A stretch of DNA of 64,000 bases from Stenogyne calaminthoides (GCA_037126765.1 JBBCBC010000008.1:124001-188000); one strand, 5' to 3'; numbered from the stretch's first letter, positions 1 to 13,199 are shown. A program made the numbers and translations. The notes: a model not told the origin generated them from the sequence alone.

Positions 1-1811
1 TACAAGTATAAGTCACCTCCACCTCCACCCTACAAGTATGAGTCACCACCACCCCCACCATACAAATATAAGTCTCCACCACCACCACCTTACAAGTATG
101 AGTCACCTCCACCTCCACCATATAAGTATGAATCACCACCTCCACCACCTTATGTCTATAAGTCTCCACCCCCACCACCTTATGTCTATAAGTCTCCACC
201 TCCCCCACCTTACAAATATGAATCCCCTCCACCCCCACCTTACAAATATGAGTCACCGCCACCCCCACCGTACAAGTACAAATCACCACCACCGCCTCCA
301 TATGTTTACAAATCTCCACCACCACCACCTTCCAAGTATGAGTCTCCGCCACCACCACCTTACAAATATGAGTCACCTCCACCTCCACCGTACAAGTATG
401 AATCACCACCCCCACCAGCTTATGTCTACAAGTCTCCACCACCACCACCTTACAAATATGAGTCGCCTCCACCTCCACCCTACAAGTATGAATCACCACC
501 ACCACCACCTTACAAATATGAGTCGCCTCCACCTCCACCTTACAAGTATGAATCACCACCTCCACCACCTTACAAATATGAGTCACCACCACCACCTCCA
601 TATGTTTACAAATCTCCACCACCACCACCTTACAAGTATGAGTCGCCCCCACCTCCGCCCTACAAGTATGAATCACCACCTCCACCACCATATGTCTACA
701 AATCTCCACCTCCACCACCCTACAAATATGAGTCACCTCCACCCCCACCATACAAATATGAATCACCACCACCACCACCGTACAAGTATGAATCACCTCC
801 ACCTCCACCCTACAAGTATGAATCACCGCCACCCCCACCATACAAATATGAATCACCACCACCGCCACCATACAAATACGAATCACCACCACCGCCACCA
901 TACAAATACGAATCACCACCACCTCCACCTTACAAATATGAGTCACCATCACCTCCTCCATATGTATACAAATCTCCACCTCCTCCACCCTACAAGTATG
1001 AGTCTCCACCACCACCACCTTATGTGTATAAATCTCCACCTCCCCCACCTTACAAGTACGAGTCACCCCCACCTCCACCGTACAAATACGAATCACCACC
1101 ACCCCCTCCATATGTATACAAATCTCCGCCACCGCCACCTTACAAGTATGAGTCACCACCTCCACCACCGTACAAGTATAAATCACCACCACCACCACCC
1201 TACAAATATGAATCACCACCACCACCACCTTACAAGAGTGAGTCACCTCCACCACCACCATATGTCTACAAGTCCCCACCTCCTCCACCCTACAAATATG
1301 AGTCACCTCCACCCCCACCCTACAAATATGAATCGCCACCACCACCACCTTATAAGTATAAGTCACCTCCACCTCCACCATATGTCTACAAGTCCCCACC
1401 TCCTCCACCATACAAATATGAGTCACCCCCACCCCCACCCTACAAATATGAGTCGCCACCACCACCACCTTACAAGTATAAGTCACCTCCACCGCCACCA
1501 TATGTGTACAAGTCCCCACCTCCTCCACCATACAAATATGAGTCACCCCACCCCCACCCTACAAATATGAGTCGCCGCCACCACTACCTTACAAGTATAA
1601 GTCACCTCCACCGCCACCATATGTCTACAAATCTCCACCTCCCCCACCTTACAAGTATGAATCACCTCCACCCCCACCCTATAAATATGAGTCACCACCA
1701 CCTCCTCCTTATATCTACAAATCACCACCACCACCTCCGTATGTTTACAAGTCTCCACCACCACCACCTTACAAATATACGTCACCTCCTCCACCATCAA
1801 TTTACTATTAG
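1..1811 (+). pseudogene. Extensin copy 1, 5' end outside window, 1-base frameshift near the 3' end
   Basis: This is a hydroxyproline-rich wall glycoprotein of the classical extensin type. From base 1 the frame reads continuous SPPPPP blocks alternating with YKYES, YKYKS and YVYKS. The YxY and VYK motifs are those used in this family for intra- and intermolecular tyrosine cross-links. The start codon and signal peptide lie left of the window. At 1544-1550 the C run is one base shorter than in the neighbouring repeat units; after it the frame turns into His/Leu/Thr/Ser-rich sequence. The extensin frame resumes one base over and ends with the family terminus IYY and a TAG at 1809-1811, as in copy 2. 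Read literally, the gene is frameshifted; a sequencing error in the C run is equally possible. The shifted frame stays open to 1914. Confidence 0.85.
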
Positions 1812-3950
1812 AAATTTCAAAACCCTCCACCAACATTTCATCATTTACCGAACATCAATATTGAATTTCCAACAATCATTTGTTCTTTTGTTTTTTCATT
1901 TGAAATTCCATTGAAAAATAAAAGTTTATTTTCCCTTTTTCGTTATCTAAAAGATCCAATATCTTACCAAGATTTCCAGAAGGAAGCCATCAAGTAATTC
2001 CGCCTCAGAAAATGAGCCGCCTGCTAATCTTTTCCATTTTATATTGGAGTTCCTAGACTTGGAGGCTAGAATTCTATGAAGCGTGCTTGTAAACCTTAGA
2101 TCTTCTTTTAAATGTAATTCACGTTCCTTCATGTACTTGATACATTTGATCAAATAAAATGGTTTTATTATATTGTCTTCAATATACATCGGAGTCAAGT
2201 GGTTTAAAGAGACCCATATGCATATTTCATCTAAATGAAGGGAAAAACACCCACACACGACATTGCTTCTTGGATAGATGCAGAAAATATACACACATAA
2301 GAAAGATAAAAATAATCCCCCAATGAAGTAGCCTCAAGTTTAATCATCGTCTTCATTCGTCTTGGGGTGCCTCAGTATTACAAACTACCTATGTGCAGAA
2401 GAAAGAACTAGAAAAAAGCAGTAGAAATATAATAGAGGAAACTCAAGGTAACATATTTCAAAAATAGTTGAGGTAGTATCTTGATTTTGTTAATAAACAT
2501 AAACAGTGTAAGCATGTTAACATAGAAATTAATGCCAATCCCCTCTTTTTATACCATAATTACCAAGTAATACATTCACTTCAACAGAGAAAACCATGAC
2601 TAATATCTAGCTATCCAAACTCGAATTGAATAACGGACAATATTATTAAGTTATCATCTACACAACCATGCCATTAATGAGTAGCAATTCATAATAAGTA
2701 CGCTAACATCCACTCATTATACACAAAGGAGAATTATACGTTGCAGGGATTAGCAACTCAACCCAAGATAATGCAGGTGCTTAAGTGTGAGATCAAACCG
2801 GAGAGCATAAATATAAAATTACCTCATCCAAAGGTGGAGATAAAGCAAAGGGGATGATGAAACAGGAAACTCTTCATCCATTAGGTGTAGTTTCCAGTAA
2901 TTGGGCCAAAATCAGCTGCAATAGTGCAGATACAGAACAAATTAGCAAGGAAATTAGTATGGACATTTTATATGCTGAAACCTTTCAACTAAAAATAGAA
3001 AAGTTGTACTGAAATTCAATAGCCAATCATCTAAGAAATTAGGTAATATCATTCAGCGGTTTCATCCAATCTCAACTCAACAAAATACTTTATAAAAGAT
3101 AAATAGTAGAAATTTTAAATTCATCATCATTATTTAGGGGAAAAAACTGCACATGTGCAGTAGTAAGAAGCAGAATGAGCAGTCCCAATCACTGAAATAT
3201 ATTATTAAGTAGATGGAGTATTATGATGTTGTTAAACACCATAATCAGTGTAAGCAGTAAAAAATAGACTTGCCAATCCCCCACTCTTTAGATACCATAA
3301 TTTGCAAATGAGCCATCCAAACTGAATCCAGCAATGAACAATATTAATAAGTTATCATCCACATGAGCATATCATTATTACTCGATTCATAATCAGTGTG
3401 CTAGCTGCAAGGATTAACCAATACTATAGCCACACAACACAATGATAATGCAGGTGTTATAATTTTGAGATTTGTGAACATATTTGTTGATGATTGATAC
3501 AATAAATCAGAGCATTATAAAACTAACTTCTCATCTCGGAGATAGAGCAAAGGGGACTAAGAAAAACCTCCGAGGAAACTTTTCAACTATTGGTGAATCG
3601 GCGGAATTCATTAATTGGGAAAATCACAGCTGCAATAACACAGATTACAGAAGGAATTAGAAAAGTATGTAGTGAAACTTCTCAATTAAAAATACGAAAA
3701 GTATGTAGTGAAACTTCTCAACTAAAAATACGAAAGTTGTACGGAAACATTAAGGTCTTCGTTTTCGGGTTCTGATGGAGGCGATGACATTAATTAGGTG
3801 AAGAAATCAGAGAATCGTGAGAAGAAGAAATCAGGAGAATCGTAAAGTTTGCACCAATTTAGTATGTGAATTATTTAGTATCATATTCGTCATTTAGCAA
3901 ACACAGTTTTTCATTTCAATGTAGGGTGTGTCACCAGCCTCAAAATTCTC
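1812..3950. other. Extensin copy 1 3' UTR and duplicated downstream flank
   Basis: No gene is seen here. The first 150 bases after the stop resemble those after copies 2, 3 and 4 (for example the 'accgaacatcaata' stretch near 1847). A conserved AATAAA lies at about 2153. Blocks at about 2260-2330 (GCATTGCTT..GGATA) and 3400-3780 resemble the flanks of copies 2 and 3, so this is the downstream half of the duplicated unit. Confidence 0.6.
3661..3732. repeat. 36-bp tandem duplication
   Basis: The sequence starting AAAAGTATGTAGTGAAACTT at 3661 is repeated from 3697 with one substitution (AATT/AACT). A partial third copy follows. Confidence 0.85.
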
Positions 3951-3983
3951 TTTACACATCTTAAAGTACTCCTTTACTTTTTA

Positions 3984-4185
3984 CTCCCTCCAATCCGGGA
4001 TAATGTGCACATTTTTCCAGGCACAAAAATTAAAAAAAATTATTTTATTGATATTATTTAAATCAATTATAATAATATTATGAGTGTTTAAGTTTTGAGT
4101 GTTTTGTCATTTTAGGAAATGTGCATGTTATCTTGAGACAAACAAAAAAGAAAATTGTGCAAGTTATTGTGGGACGGAGGGAGTA
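3984..4185. mobile_element. Stowaway-like MITE
   Basis: The left end is CTCCCTCCAATCC after TA at 3982-3983, and the right end is the reverse complement of CTCCCTCCGTCCC followed by TA at 4186-4187. The 202-bp size, the CTCCCTCCGTCCC-type ends and the TA target duplication fit Tc1/mariner-derived Stowaway elements. Confidence 0.8.
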
Positions 4186-4211
4186 TCTTTTAATGTGGAA
4201 ATTATTTATTA

Positions 4212-4418
4212 CTCCGTCCGTCCCGAAAGACTCTGCGCCAACTTTTTGGCCCAGAGATTAAGAAAAGTTGCTTTATGGGGTAGTAAGTGTGTATGGGGTG
4301 TAATAAGTGTGTGTTGTAAGGTTATAAGTTGAGAATAATGTGTCCATTTTTGGGGGTGCAAAGTCTTATGGGACAGACAAAAAAGGAAAGTGTGCTAATT
4401 CTTCTGGGACGGAGAGAG
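4212..4418. mobile_element. Second Stowaway-like MITE
   Basis: The left end is CTCCGTCCGTCCCG after TA at 4210-4211, and the right end is GGGACGGAGAGAG followed by TA at 4419-4420. It is 207 bp long and lies 26 bp from the previous MITE. Its interior has no clear resemblance to that element, so it is a separate family member. Confidence 0.8.
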
Positions 4419-4604
4419 TAATATTTAAAGTGATAAAATGACTTTTAATTAAGAGTATTGTAGTCTTTTCTACTATATTATTAAAATTGATGATTTTTTG
4501 TGAATAAAAATAATAGCATGAGATGTAATTTTAAAATGTTGAGAGAAAATAGTTAAAAATAATATATATTTTATTGCTAAAAAAGGGTAAATAAGTTTGA
4601 AATA

Positions 4605-7255
4605 AGTACTCTTAAAGTCCAAAAACTCAGCCATACTAACTCATAAGTCCAAAGACAAAAAAAAATATAACTCTTGGGTCCAAAACCCTACAGAGAATAC
4701 ACACAGTACCCCCTCATTAAATCATTCTCTCTCATTTATCAATCAGCCCATCGCATTCCTCCCTCTTCTCTCATTTCTTTAACCTCTCTCTCACACCAAA
4801 CCATTTCTCTCTCTCTACAAAATCCTCCCACCTGCAACCACCAATTCTAATCTTCCTCCACCCACCCCCACCGACTACCCACCGCAGACGGCGGCAGTGG
4901 CTAGCGACCCACACCCTCCACCGTCGCCGCCGCCTGTCCAACCAAGGCACCACCACTACCAGATTCTATGGTGACTCCGCGCGCAACCGCCGTCACCACC
5001 TACGTGTACACGGTGGAGAATGAATGGAAGCAGATCTGACGGCGGTGAAAAGCTCCGCTGAAGACCAAGCGAGAGCCGCCGCCGCCGCCGCCGCCGACCT
5101 TGTGGTGGTGGTCACGACGGCGGCCGATGTAATAGACGACAGAGAAGAAGAGTGTGAAGAAAAAACGTTGGCGAGTTAGGTTCAATATTTGTTATTATTT
5201 TGTTCAGATTTGTGTGTTGTTTGAGACTATCTGGGTTTTGCAGTAATTATGCCTCCGATGATGGGGGCGGTGTCAAATATGTGGTGGGAGGCGTCAGATC
5301 AGTGGTGGGGGGCTGGGTGTGTGTTTTATGTATTTTTTGAATTTGGATTTTTTATTTTTTTAAGAGATGTGTTCCTCTACAATGTTGTGGTCCTCTAATA
5401 TATGAGATGGATTTTTTGTTGGTTTCCTATTTGCATTAATTGGTCCAAAATACAAGGCTAAAATTTATTGATTTGTGGTTTTTTGATTTGTGTTTATTAT
5501 TTACATATGGATTTGAAATTTGGTGAACGGACGTGGAAGAAGATGAGTATTTGATTTTTTTTATTATTTTTTTTTTTTTGCATATATATTCATATATTGA
5601 TATATTTGTGCATGTGAAGATATCTAAATTTTTGGATTTAGAAGATGACATGTACTTTTTTAGATTTAAATATGTAATTTTTTATATATTTTTATGCATT
5701 TTTTTTAAAGATAAATGTATTTAATATTTGATTTTTAGATATATAAATGTAAATACAAAAGTAAGACATAACATGGTTTTTTTTTTTTTATTATGAATGT
5801 GTTCATTAATTTATGAGTAGATGCATTTTTTTTATTTTTTACATATTTTCATATATTAATGCATTTATGCAATGTTGTCATAATCGGATCGAATCGACCG
5901 GTTCAACCTGTTGAACCGGGAACCAGCCAGGAAGTCGGTCCAATTAACCCCAAATAACCGTTTTCACGGTTAGACCGGATAAAATCGGTTTTCACGGTTA
6001 GACCGGATAAAACCGTTGAGAATCGGAGGAAAACCGGTTAAACCGGGTAATCGGCGAACCGTTCGATCGTTTTTCACGCAAAATCAGAACAAAAATAAGC
6101 TCCGCTTCAGAGGAATCATTCTTCTAAATATTGTTCGCATCTTCAAACATGTATGCTTCCTTGTAAGTTTTTATCCAACAATTATTTACTTCAATACAGA
6201 GACATGACTTGCCGTTGAAATTTGATAAAAATGGCTGAGAGGAAAAATGATGTTAGAAGGAGGAGAATACACTTTCTAAAAGATGAGAATAGTGTCTTAA
6301 AGGTTGTATGGGGAAGATAATTTATGAACTCTGAAGAAGGTGGCTATTTCGATTTCCGAGGAGCATCACACGGCTATTAATTAAATAGAACAAAGATCCG
6401 AGCCGTCCACGTTTTCCTGCTTTTAATTTGGGTCAATTATGTTTACCCCTTTTAAGTTTTATCAATGCATTGTGGGTCCCGTACTATTTTATATTTGCAT
6501 TGACATGTGATCCCCTAAAATTTGTTATGTAGTATATTTGGTGGATTGAAAAATGGCAGAGAGTTGGTCTCTTTTATATTTTATTAATTTTAATATAAAA
6601 TATGAAATATTGAAAAAATATATATACAAAATTATTTAAACGGTTGAACCGCCGGTTAAACCGGTCCAATCGATTGGACCACCAATCGGTGCTTAATTCG
6701 ATTTGATCGTCAGTTCGGTTATGAAAACACTGTATTTATGCATGTAAAAAATATGTAAAATTTTGAATTTAAAGGATTATATGTAATTTTTTGGATGTAA
6801 AAAAACTCAGAAAAAATGTAAAACACACACCCAAAACAAAAAAAACAAGGATGATATGTATTTTTTGGAAGTAAAAAAACCAGAAAAAATTGAAAATTCA
6901 GACCAAATACCAAAAAAAAAAAAAACAGACCAAACCTAGAAGATGATATGTAATTTCTCTCCCGAATATATAGAGTAATTTTCGGATTCTAAGAGAGATT
7001 TTTTAGTTTTGTGAGTTAGAAGAGAGAGGGGGAGGTGTAATAATTGCGAGAGAGATGTGGAGTGTAATAATTCATTTTACATTGGGAATGATAAAAAGTC
7101 ATATCACTGCTGTTTGCAGATAGAATGGCTAAAGGGAGTTTTAAAAGATGAAGGGGTATTTTTGTAATCTAATAGTTAATTTGGATCTAGTAGTATTTTT
7201 TTCAAATTGATTGGATCTATTAGTTCTATATTGACTCCATTTTGGAGTGGAAAGT
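4605..7255. mobile_element. Unclassified TE-derived block A, interrupted by an hAT-like insertion
   Basis: This block holds a CT-rich, then GC-rich stretch (4700-5190) with CCG and CCACC runs, flanked by AT-rich sequence. It has the same layout as block B to the right: 'agtccaaa' ends, a CTCTCTC tract, a GCC/ACC-rich centre and an AT-rich tail. Both ends carry imprecise inverted motifs of the form 'actaa..a.gtccaa'. No transposase reading frame is visible. I infer a non-autonomous DNA element, possibly Mutator-like; exact ends are not resolved. Short reading frames inside are not supported as genes. Confidence 0.4.
5870..6732. mobile_element. hAT-like non-autonomous element nested in block A
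   Basis: The left end is CAATGTTGTCATAATCGG and the reverse complement of the right end is CAGTGTTTTCATAACCGA, imperfect terminal inverted repeats. Flanking octamers are CATTTATG (5862-5869) and TATTTATG (6733-6740), an 8-bp target duplication with one mismatch, which fits hAT. Subterminal regions are dense in 'ccggttgaacc'/'accggttaaacc' motifs, and a 24-base segment ending ACCGGATAAAA is repeated near 5961-6012. No transposase is present. Confidence 0.7.
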
Positions 7256-7276
7256 CGCTAACTCGGAATTAATAGC

Positions 7277-8740
7277 TTTTAGGTCCTATAACTATCAAGT
7301 CCAAGACCTTTTTTATATAACTCTAACGTCCAAAAGCAGTGTTAAAATCCCCTTAATACCCTCACACCAATAACAAAATAAAAATACACGCTCTTTTTTT
7401 ATCAGAGTATTATCTCCCCGTCACACAAATAGTTCCCTTCTCTCTCCTCACCCCTACTGTCTCTCTCAACACCCACCACCACCTCGCCACAACTACCTCC
7501 ACCACCGACTACACGGCGCCGCTGCCGCCACCATCATCACCACCACCACCACATGCCCACCGCTGTCACCAATCTCAGATTTGGAGAGCAGAAATGTACT
7601 AGAGGTCGTGCCGCGCCGCGCCGCCGGCGATACTGGCCGAAGAAGACGAAGATTTAATTTTTTATTTATTGAAATCTATTTCTGAAAATTGATTTTTTTT
7701 CTTCATGATGCTATCTCTGGATTCATTTCTCTGATTTTTGGATTCATTTCTCTACTTATACCTTCGTTTTTTATTGTTTGGGGAGGAATAAGTGTTTTGC
7801 ATTTTGGGAGACCAGATTTGTGTTTTTCTGCAATATAGACGATGGAGGAAGAAGACATGGAAATAAGATGATTTAATTGAGAAATTGTGACTTTTTGATC
7901 TGGATTTGTGGATCTGAAAATGGGGGATCTGGATTTTAAATTTGGGTTTGGAGATGGAGGATGAGGATTTGAAATCGAAAATGCTCCTCATGAACCTATG
8001 CATGAATTTGATGAAACTTTTCATGTTTTTATGCATGTTCATGTCGAATAAGGACAAAAATATGTAATTTTGAGGTTTTTTATTTTTATGTTAATTTTTC
8101 TGTTAAGGACGAAAATAGACGCTTTGTTAATTTTTTCATTTTTTTCTGTTAATTTTTATATTTTTATGATAATTTTTCTGTAGTTTTCGACCAATTTTTC
8201 GGTGGCTATACTGCAGTTTCTGGATTTTGGTGGATGGAAGAGGGAGAAGATGAGTATTTGGAACATTTGAATATGTATCAATTGATGAATATATGCATCT
8301 TTTGTGAATATGTTCATGTCAAAATGAAGACGAGGATAAGTATATTTTGAAATTGTAAATTTTTTAGTTTTTTATATGTAAATTTCTGGAATTAACCGAA
8401 AATCAACCGCTCAAAATAAAAAATCGACTTCTTCTTTACTATTTTTGTTCTTTCTCTGCTATTTTTCTCTCTCTATTTTTTCTGGGTTGTGTATTTTGTG
8501 TTGGTTTTGGTTTTATTTTGAGAAATAAAGCAGCTGGTGGGGGAGTATTGAGAAGAGTGAAGGTGGAGTGTTGTAGGAGCGTAACTGTCAATTTCAAACA
8601 GTAATGTTGCATGCGGTTATAATAATCAATGCTTATTAAATGACGGGTAACAAAGTCACTCTATAACTCAATTTGGACCTATTAGTATTAGTTGAAGTGT
8701 TGAACTACTTTGGACCTAATAGTTATATTAGGTACTAAAA
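7277..8740. mobile_element. Unclassified TE-derived block B with about 30-bp inverted ends
   Basis: The left end TTTTAGGTCCTATAACTATC matches, with small gaps, the reverse complement of the right end (TTTTAGTACCTAATATAACT), and both continue into 'a.gtccaa'. Inside are a CT-rich tract, a CCACCACC/GCC-rich centre (7470-7640) and an AT-rich tail. A clean target duplication was not found. It is probably the same superfamily as block A. Confidence 0.45.
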
Positions 8741-9340
8741 TCCTAATGATGGAAAATGCATTTTTTTTTAAATCTTTATTTGAACTTAAGTTCAAATAAT
8801 AGGTCTCCAATGAAACTTGTTTATAATATGAAATTTATATCATTACATTTATAAATTAATACTATAACACTTATCAATTGATGTAATTTCATTTATAAAT
8901 TAATATTATAAAATTAAATGTTATATGTATTAGTTTATAAGAGTAATGATGTCACTTTATAAATATAGTGATATCAATTTCATAATATGAATAAGTTTCA
9001 CAAGAGAGTTTGTGTTGTTCAAAAGGTCTGTTCCTTATTTTTTAAGTGGTAATAAATTAATTTTATTTTTTTATAAATGTCCTTCAAACATATCAATTTT
9101 ACACCATATGTCACAATTTCCCACACTAAAGTCAATTTTATCTCCTTTAATTTAAATTATTTTCAAAATTTATTTGATCATCTCTTAACTTTAATAATTA
9201 TTTGAAATGATGTTAATAGATTTTTAAGAATTTTTCTCTAATTTTCAATTTGAATATCTTAATTAAAAAAAATCAAAATTTCATATTTATTTTGATAAAG
9301 AACAGGATGTGGCAAGGTGATGTGGTGTTTTCTGCCTCTT
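8741..9340. other. AT-rich spacer
   Basis: No gene or recognisable element is seen. The sequence is strongly AT-rich, with internal near-repeats around 'cattataaattaatattata' (8840-8960). Confidence 0.5.
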
Positions 9341-11545
9341 TAGCGCTCCAATTCATCAATTTTACTAGTCATATGTGCATATTCGGTGAAAGACAATTAT
9401 TGTAGGAGCGCATGGCACCTTCCGGCGATTTTAAAATGTTCCGACCAAAAAAGGAAAAAAAATTGGACATGAAAGGACAAAAATTGGACATGAAATGACC
9501 AAAATTGGATATTTATGGACTGAAGTTAAAAATATTAGAAAGATAAAAGGATTAAAATTAAATTCACCTAAAATCACAGGACTTTAGCGCTCCAATTCAT
9601 CAATTTTACTAGTCACGTGTGCATATTCGCCGAAAAACAATTATTGTAGGAGCACATGGCCCATTCCGGCGATTTTAAAATGTTCCGACAAAAAAGGACC
9701 AAAATTGGACATGAAATGACCAAAATTGGATATTAATGGACTAAAGTTGAAAAATTAGAAAGATAAAAGGACTAAAATTTAATTCACCTAAAACCACAGG
9801 ACTTTAGCGCTCTAATTCATCAATTTTACTAGTCACATGTGCATATTCACCGAAAAACAATTATTGTAGGAGCACATGGCACCTCCGGCGATTTTAAAAT
9901 ATTCCGACCAAAAGGACAAAAATTGGACATGAAAGGACCAAAACTGAATATTTATGGACTAAAGTTGAAAAAATAAAAAGATAAAGGACTAAAAATGAAT
10001 TCACCTAAAATCGTAGGACACGGGTTGATAGACAAAAAATGGACATGAAAGGACCAAAATTGAATATTTATGGACTAAAGTTGAAAAATTAGAAAAATAA
10101 AAGGACTAAAATTGATATCACCTAAAATTGCAGGCTAAATCACCTAAAATTGCAGGACTTTAGCGCTCCAATTCATCAATTTTACTAGTCACATGTGCAT
10201 ATATACCGAAAAACAATTATTGTAGGAGCACATGGCACCTTCCGGCGATTTTAAAATGTTTCGACCAAAAAGGACAAAAATTGGACATGAAAGGACCAAA
10301 ATTGGATATTTATGGACAAAAGTTGAAAAATTAGAAAGATGAAGGACTAAAATTGAATTCACCTAAAATCGCAGGACTCAGGTTGATAGACAAAAAATGG
10401 ACATGAAAGGACCAAAATTGGATATTTTTGGACTAAAGTTGAAAAATTAGAAAAATAAAAGGACTAAAATTGAATTCACCTTAAACTGCAGGACTTTAGC
10501 GCTCCAATTCATCAAATTTACTAGTCACATGTGCATATACGACGAAAAACAATTATAGTAGGAGCACATGGCACCTTCAGGCGATTTTAAAATATTTCGA
10601 CAAAAAAGGATAAAAATTGGACATTAAAGGACCAAAATTGGATATTTATGGACTAATGTTGAAAAATTAGAAAGATAAAGGACTAAAATTGAATTCACCT
10701 AAAATCGCAGGACTCTGGTTGATAGACAAAAATTGGACATGAAAGGACCAAAATTGGATATTTTTGGACTAGAGTTGAAAATTTTGAAAAATAAAAGGAC
10801 TAAAATTGAATTCTCCTAAAACTGCAGGACTTTAGCACTCCAATTCATCAATTTTACTAGTCACATGTGCATATCGCCGAAAAATAATTATTGTAGGAGC
10901 ACATGGCACCTTCCGGAGATTTTAAAATGTTTCGACCAAAAAGGACAAATATTGGACATGAAAGGACCAAAATTGGATATTTATGGACTAAAGTTGAAAA
11001 ATTAAAAAGATAAAGGATTAAAATTGAATTCACCTAAAATCGCAGTACTCAGGTTGATAGACAAAAATTGGACATGATAGGACCAAAATTGGATATTTTT
11101 GTACTAAAGTTGAAAAATTAGAAAAATAAAAGGACTAAAATTGAATTCACCTAAAACTGCAGGACTTTAGCGCTCCAATTCATCAATTTTACTAGTCACA
11201 TGTGCATATACGCCGAAAAATAATTATTGTAGGAGCACATGGCACCTTCCGGCAATTTTAAAATGTTTCGACCAAAAAGGACAAAAATTGGACATGAAAG
11301 GACCAAAATTGGATATTTATGGACTAAAGTTGAAAAATTAGAAAGATAAAGGATTAAAGTTGAATTCACCTAAAATCGCAGTACTCAGGTTGATAGACAA
11401 AAATTGGACATGAAAGGACCAAAATTGGATATTTTTGGACTAAAGTTGAAAAATTAGAAAAATAAAAGGACTAAAATTGAATTCACCTAAAACTGCTGGA
11501 CTTTAGCGCTCTAATTCATCAATTTTACTAGTCACGTGCATATAC
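9341..11545. repeat. Minisatellite-like tandem array, main period about 336 bp
   Basis: The marker TAGCGCTCCAATTCATCA (or a close variant) occurs at 9341, 9595, 9805, 10161, 10497, 10833, 11168 and 11504. Spacings are 254, 210, 356, 336, 336, 335 and 336 bp. The last five full units are regular; the first three are shorter variants. Each long unit contains two related subunits built on GGACCAAAATTGGATATTT and 'ggactaaaattgaattcacc', so the 336-bp unit is a higher-order repeat of a subunit of roughly 100-130 bp. No coding potential is seen. Confidence 0.9.
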
Positions 11546-13085
11546 GCTTTTAAGCATCAAACCTCATAAAAACACCATATGATTGAACAATAAAAATGCC
11601 CATATATACTACAAAATAAAGAATTGAATTTGTTGATAAGTAGTATTACCAGAAATATGGGATTTTAACCTATATAATAGACCTTTACTTTCATAACTTA
11701 ACTGGTTCATGAATTTATTTCAGAACTGGTGCGCAAAGTGAGATATGAAATGCTCAAATTTGAATCGAATTGAACCATAAATTGGTGGAGACCTTAGGTT
11801 TCCTAGCCAAAATCCTTCACACAACAGCAGAGGCTTCAAATAAGAATCAATGTCTCTTCTCAACAACCTTCCTTTGCTCCCTTATGAACGCCTCGAATCA
11901 GACCTCCATGAGCCAATGGATTTGTGCTAACACAAATTGAAGGGTTAAGTGAGGTGGAGCAGCAAATATAAATTATCCAAATCGAATGAACTGAAACAAA
12001 TATCTAACCTCTAATACACAGAAATCCCTAATCCCTACTACCTAATCTGCAACAGTTTCTGCCATAGCAATGTAGAACTAAATCCTTAATCCGTACGAAG
12101 GCTTTGTGGCGATGACGTGATTGAACGTTTCAGCTTGAGATGAATATCGAACTTTCTGTTTGAGAGAGGGACCTGATGATTCCTGTTTGAAACTGAAAAT
12201 AATAAATTGAGATTTGAATGGGGATGACTCTTGGGTTTTAACTTTTTAATTAAAATTTAAAGCAAAGCAGCTTTTTTAATTTATAAAAAATTCTGAAAAA
12301 CACATGGCAGTCAATTTTGAGCGACACTTGGCAACATTTTGTGAAAGACACTTGACAGTCGATGGAGGTTGACACTTTAAGAACTTGTGGTGAATGACCT
12401 CTCTTTTGTAAATATATATCTTTAGTGTAGAATCCAATAAGTGTATTCTTTAATTTTAAATAAATTAAATTTTTTAAGTTGTAATATTAAAATTTTCTTT
12501 TAACTTAGTTAATATAAATTTTAACATTTGTCATTTTATGTGACAAATTATTATAATAATATTTTAATATAAATTTAGTATTATAAAATAAAATATAAAT
12601 TAATATAGATGTAATTAATTTATAAAATAATTAATTTTAAATCAAGACAGGTATAATGAAAATATTTTTTTTTATTCACTTAATAATAGCACGTGTAAGG
12701 GGAAGTGAATGAACCTCTAACATAAAAAGTAGTAAAATTGTAAGTTTAAACTAAGCAAACCAATTCAGAAATTGACACTACTAACAAAGACGAGAGAATT
12801 GAGAGGCGAGTTGCGGATGACTGACATCGAGAAAAGCATGACAGAAGGCAGACGATGAGAAGGGAACGGTGGGACGATGGAGGCGGAAAGAACAACGTGA
12901 GAGGCCTAAAAAAACAAAGTTCTATATTGTTTAAGATGTACTTAAATAAAATGACACATAGGATGACACATATGATTTATTTTAATGACATGTCTATCAA
13001 ACTTCTGATAGAGTGACACATAGATTAAATCAATGTGGAAAAGTTGACACATTATCAAGAAAAAACTCTTTATTAGTATATATAA

Positions 13086-13087
<2 letters not shown>
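11546..13087. other. Repeat-derived spacer, no gene seen
   Basis: A segment of higher complexity (about 11,700-12,240) looks gene-like in composition but has no long reading frame or recognisable protein. It is followed by AT-rich DNA. It could be a captured gene fragment; I see nothing that proves it. Confidence 0.4.

Positions 13088-13138
<51 letters not shown>
13088..13138. repeat. (AT)n microsatellite
   Basis: About 25 uninterrupted AT dinucleotides. Confidence 0.97.
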
Positions 13139-13140
<2 letters not shown>

Positions 13141-13199
13141 ATTAGAGGAAAAAACTGACAATGTAATAATTATTCTCAATGTAATTCATTGATCAATGA

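Noticed and set aside
4771..5185. Small Arg- and Gly-rich frames in the GC-rich core of block A
   Set aside because: Composition reflects CCG/CCACC runs inside a mobile block; no recognisable domain and no splice or promoter context.
5870..6732. CRISPR-like array suggested by short repeated CCGGTT motifs
   Set aside because: Repeat spacing is irregular, spacers are absent, and the segment has hAT-like ends and a target duplication in plant DNA.
9341..11545. Protein-coding repeat gene in the 336-bp array
   Set aside because: All six frames are interrupted in every unit; the period keeps no open frame.
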